From assembly GCA_965225895.1 (NCBI GenBank), contig CBDDBR010000011.1:1054001-1118000 (forward strand): DNA of 64,000 nt, read 5' to 3'. Of this stretch, positions 62,885 to 64,000 are shown in pieces (the first letter of the stretch is position 1; each line of letters begins with the position of its first letter). Below the pieces are notes generated by a model. The model was not told the origin of the DNA. It was given only the letters and a program-made list of their open reading frames with translations, and made no database searches. The DNA is from Endobugula sp965225895. GTDB lineage: Bacteria; Pseudomonadota; Gammaproteobacteria; Pseudomonadales; Cellvibrionaceae. The translations under genes were made by a program, and so were the position numbers.

Positions 62885-63307
62885 CTATTGACCAAGACTC
62901 AGCGCTCGCTGCATCATTTGTTTGGCTGAATTCATCACTTCTACATTCATTTGAAAAGAACGAGAGGCTGAAATCATATTCGTCATTTCTTCAACCACAT
63001 TAACATTTGGATAATACACATAGCCTTCATCATTGGATAACGGATGGTTAGGCTCATAACGTGGCTGTAAAGGCGCATCACTTTCTACGATACCTAAAAC
63101 CCCGACACCAACACTTGCATCGCTATTTTTATCCATTTGCAAAGTATCACTCAATGCAGCAAATACAGGGTGGCGACCACGATATGTTTCATCAATGCTT
63201 GATGCAGCCGCATCTGCATTCGCCAAATTACTCGCAGTGGTATTTAAACGTAAGCTTTGCGCATTCATACCTGAACCAGAAATCGAAAAAACACTATCTA
63301 AAGACAT
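62885..63307 (-). CDS. flgC: Proximal rod protein FlgC
   Basis: Rod subunit of 140 residues, normal length. N-terminus SLDSVFSISGSGMNAQSLRLNTTASNLANADAAASSIDETYRGRHPVF and C-terminus VNVVEEMTNMISASRSFQMNVEVMNSAKQMMQRALSLGQ match FlgC. It lies between flgB and flgD with gaps of 85 and 58 bp. Confidence 0.96.
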   Translation of the reverse strand: MSLDSVFSISGSGMNAQSLRLNTTASNLANADAAASSIDETYRGRHPVFAALSDTLQMDKNSDASVGVGVLGIVESDAPLQPRYEPNHPLSNDEGYVYYPNVNVVEEMTNMISASRSFQMNVEVMNSAKQMMQRALSLGQ

Positions 63308-63392
63308 ATTATTTTCACTCGCTATATCATTTATTATCTACAAAAAGGCGTACAAACATACTTAGCCCTTCAATCACTGCTGCCTTGAGTCA

Positions 63393-63797
63393 CTACTCGC
63401 CTTTAATGGCAGCCGTTAAGCCTTTAAATTTGCTATTTAAAAAAGTAAAGCTGGACTGAAACGCTAAACTATTTTTCATAAATTCAGCATTTTCAATTTG
63501 CTCTTCAACCGTATTGCCATCTATTGATGGTTGTTGGGGCGTGCGATACAAGGTCTCATACTGGCCGCCTACTCCTGAGCTCACAGAAATATGGCGCTGA
63601 TGTGTTAGCTGCATGGTTGAACTCGTTTTTTTAAATTGCATTTCACCCTTAAGAGCAGATTGAAAATCAATATCCTTTGCTTTATAGCCTGGCGTATCTG
63701 CATTAGCCAAATTATTGGCCAACACTGCGGCACGGTTCGAGCGTAACTTTAATGCTTGATCGTGTACTCCTAATGCCTTATCAAAACTGATACCCAT
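63393..63797 (-). CDS. flgB: Proximal rod protein FlgB
   Basis: First rod subunit. Start is set at ATG 63797 (GISFDKALGVHDQALKLRSNRAAVLANNLANADTPGYKAKDIDFQSAL) with GAGGA upstream. The longer frame to 63896 adds 33 residues with no family match and would overlap the promoter. Length 134 is normal. The C-terminus EEQIENAEFMKNSLAFQSSFTFLNSKFKGLTAAIKGE is typical. It opens the flgBCDE transcription unit. Confidence 0.96.
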   Translation of the reverse strand: MGISFDKALGVHDQALKLRSNRAAVLANNLANADTPGYKAKDIDFQSALKGEMQFKKTSSTMQLTHQRHISVSSGVGGQYETLYRTPQQPSIDGNTVEEQIENAEFMKNSLAFQSSFTFLNSKFKGLTAAIKGE

Positions 63798-63836
63798 GAT
63801 TTCCTCGTGACGGTTATAATAACTACTACTGTACAA

Positions 63837-63853
63837 AGCAATCACTATGCCAA
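63837..63853 (-). promoter_or_regulatory. Sigma-54 promoter of flgBCDE
   Basis: Minus strand TTGGCAT-N5-TTGCT with GG-N10-GC spacing lies 40 bp before the flgB ATG. Position and sequence match the RpoN-dependent flgB promoters of polar-flagellate Pseudomonas and Vibrio (known regulatory tier). Confidence 0.82.
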
Positions 63854-63915
63854 TCGAAAAAATTATTGAAACACTGATATAACAAGGGATTAGCAATAAA
63901 AGAAAAAAACGAAAG

Positions 63916-63953
63916 AGAAAAATAGCGGCAAGAGTTATCCGATTGTTGCCGCT
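63916..63953 (-). terminator. Terminator of the gene upstream of flgB
   Basis: On the minus strand AGCGGCAA and TTGCCGCT pair around a 14-base loop, followed by ATTTTTC. It ends a minus-strand gene entering from beyond 64000, and so isolates the flgB promoter. Confidence 0.8.
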
Positions 63954-63972
63954 TAAGGGAGAAAGTATTTAT

Positions 63973-64000
63973 TTAGCTTGGTAAATAATACCTGGATTAC
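63973..64000 (-). CDS. 3' end of an unseen gene (possibly cheR)
   Basis: Nine codons NPGIIYQAK and a stop on the minus strand, followed by a terminator. In polar flagellar loci cheR often precedes flgB, and CheR proteins tend to end near an xxIY[RQ] motif, so cheR is a guess from context. Too little is present to identify it. Confidence 0.3.

Noticed and set aside
63798..63896. N-terminal extension of flgB to 63896
   Set aside because: It overlaps the sigma-54 promoter and has no family similarity; GAGGA before ATG 63797 sets the start.

Overview
The window is a 64 kb chromosomal segment from an AT-leaning gammaproteobacterium with a polar-type flagellar system. The neighbourhood cysS/glnS/ppiB/lpxH, a ccm cluster beside fliK and a stand-alone FlhB C-terminal paralogue, and flg operons under sigma-54-like promoters all recall the Pseudomonadales/Oceanospirillales-Cellvibrionales side of the class. 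No species can be named from the sequence alone.

Layout. 1-4.6 kb: housekeeping genes (partial cysS, glnS, ppiB, lpxH). 4.7-11.0 kb: a four-gene peptide-type ABC importer (binding protein, two permeases, a double ATPase). 11.1-18.1 kb, minus strand: ccmABCDEFG for cytochrome c maturation, followed by a TPR/GT9-like protein where ccmH and ccmI would be expected. 18.2-20.1 kb: fliK and a small FlhB-like protein. 20.1-21.6 kb, minus strand: fliT-like, fliS2 and fliS. 21.6-22.7 kb: IS30-family copy 1. 22.9-37.8 kb: a complete type I-F CRISPR-Cas locus: WYL regulator, cas1, cas2-3, cas8f, cas5f, cas7f, cas6f, a leader, and one array of 89 repeats and 88 spacers. 37.9-47.3 kb, minus strand: fliD, flaG and two giant flagellins. 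47.5-49.4 kb: a small FliT-like gene, a bicupin and a TetR regulator. 49.5-63.8 kb, minus strand: flgL back to flgB, with flgK split by IS30 copy 2.

The flagellar genes read as one ancestral series, flgBCDEFGHIJKL - flagellins - flaG - fliD - fliS - fliS2 - fliT, which has been interrupted twice. The CRISPR-Cas island lies between fliD and fliS, and an IS30 element cuts flgK after codon 179. Both IS copies are 1093 bp, lie in inverted orientation, and each keeps its own 3-bp target duplication (ATT and GTT). They are therefore independent insertions and the 31 kb between them has not been inverted by recombination since. Loss of FlgK should block filament assembly unless the element excises.

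Other points of interest: spacer pairs in the array overlap like neighbouring protospacers and reveal a CC PAM from the array alone; one spacer is present twice; the hook, junction, filament and cap proteins (FlgE, FlgK, both flagellins, FliD) are all about twice the usual size and share Flagellin_IN-like modules, in one place at DNA level; the two flagellins have different promoter types (sigma-28 and sigma-54); and a long hairpin separates the end of the array from fliD. No tRNA or rRNA gene was seen.
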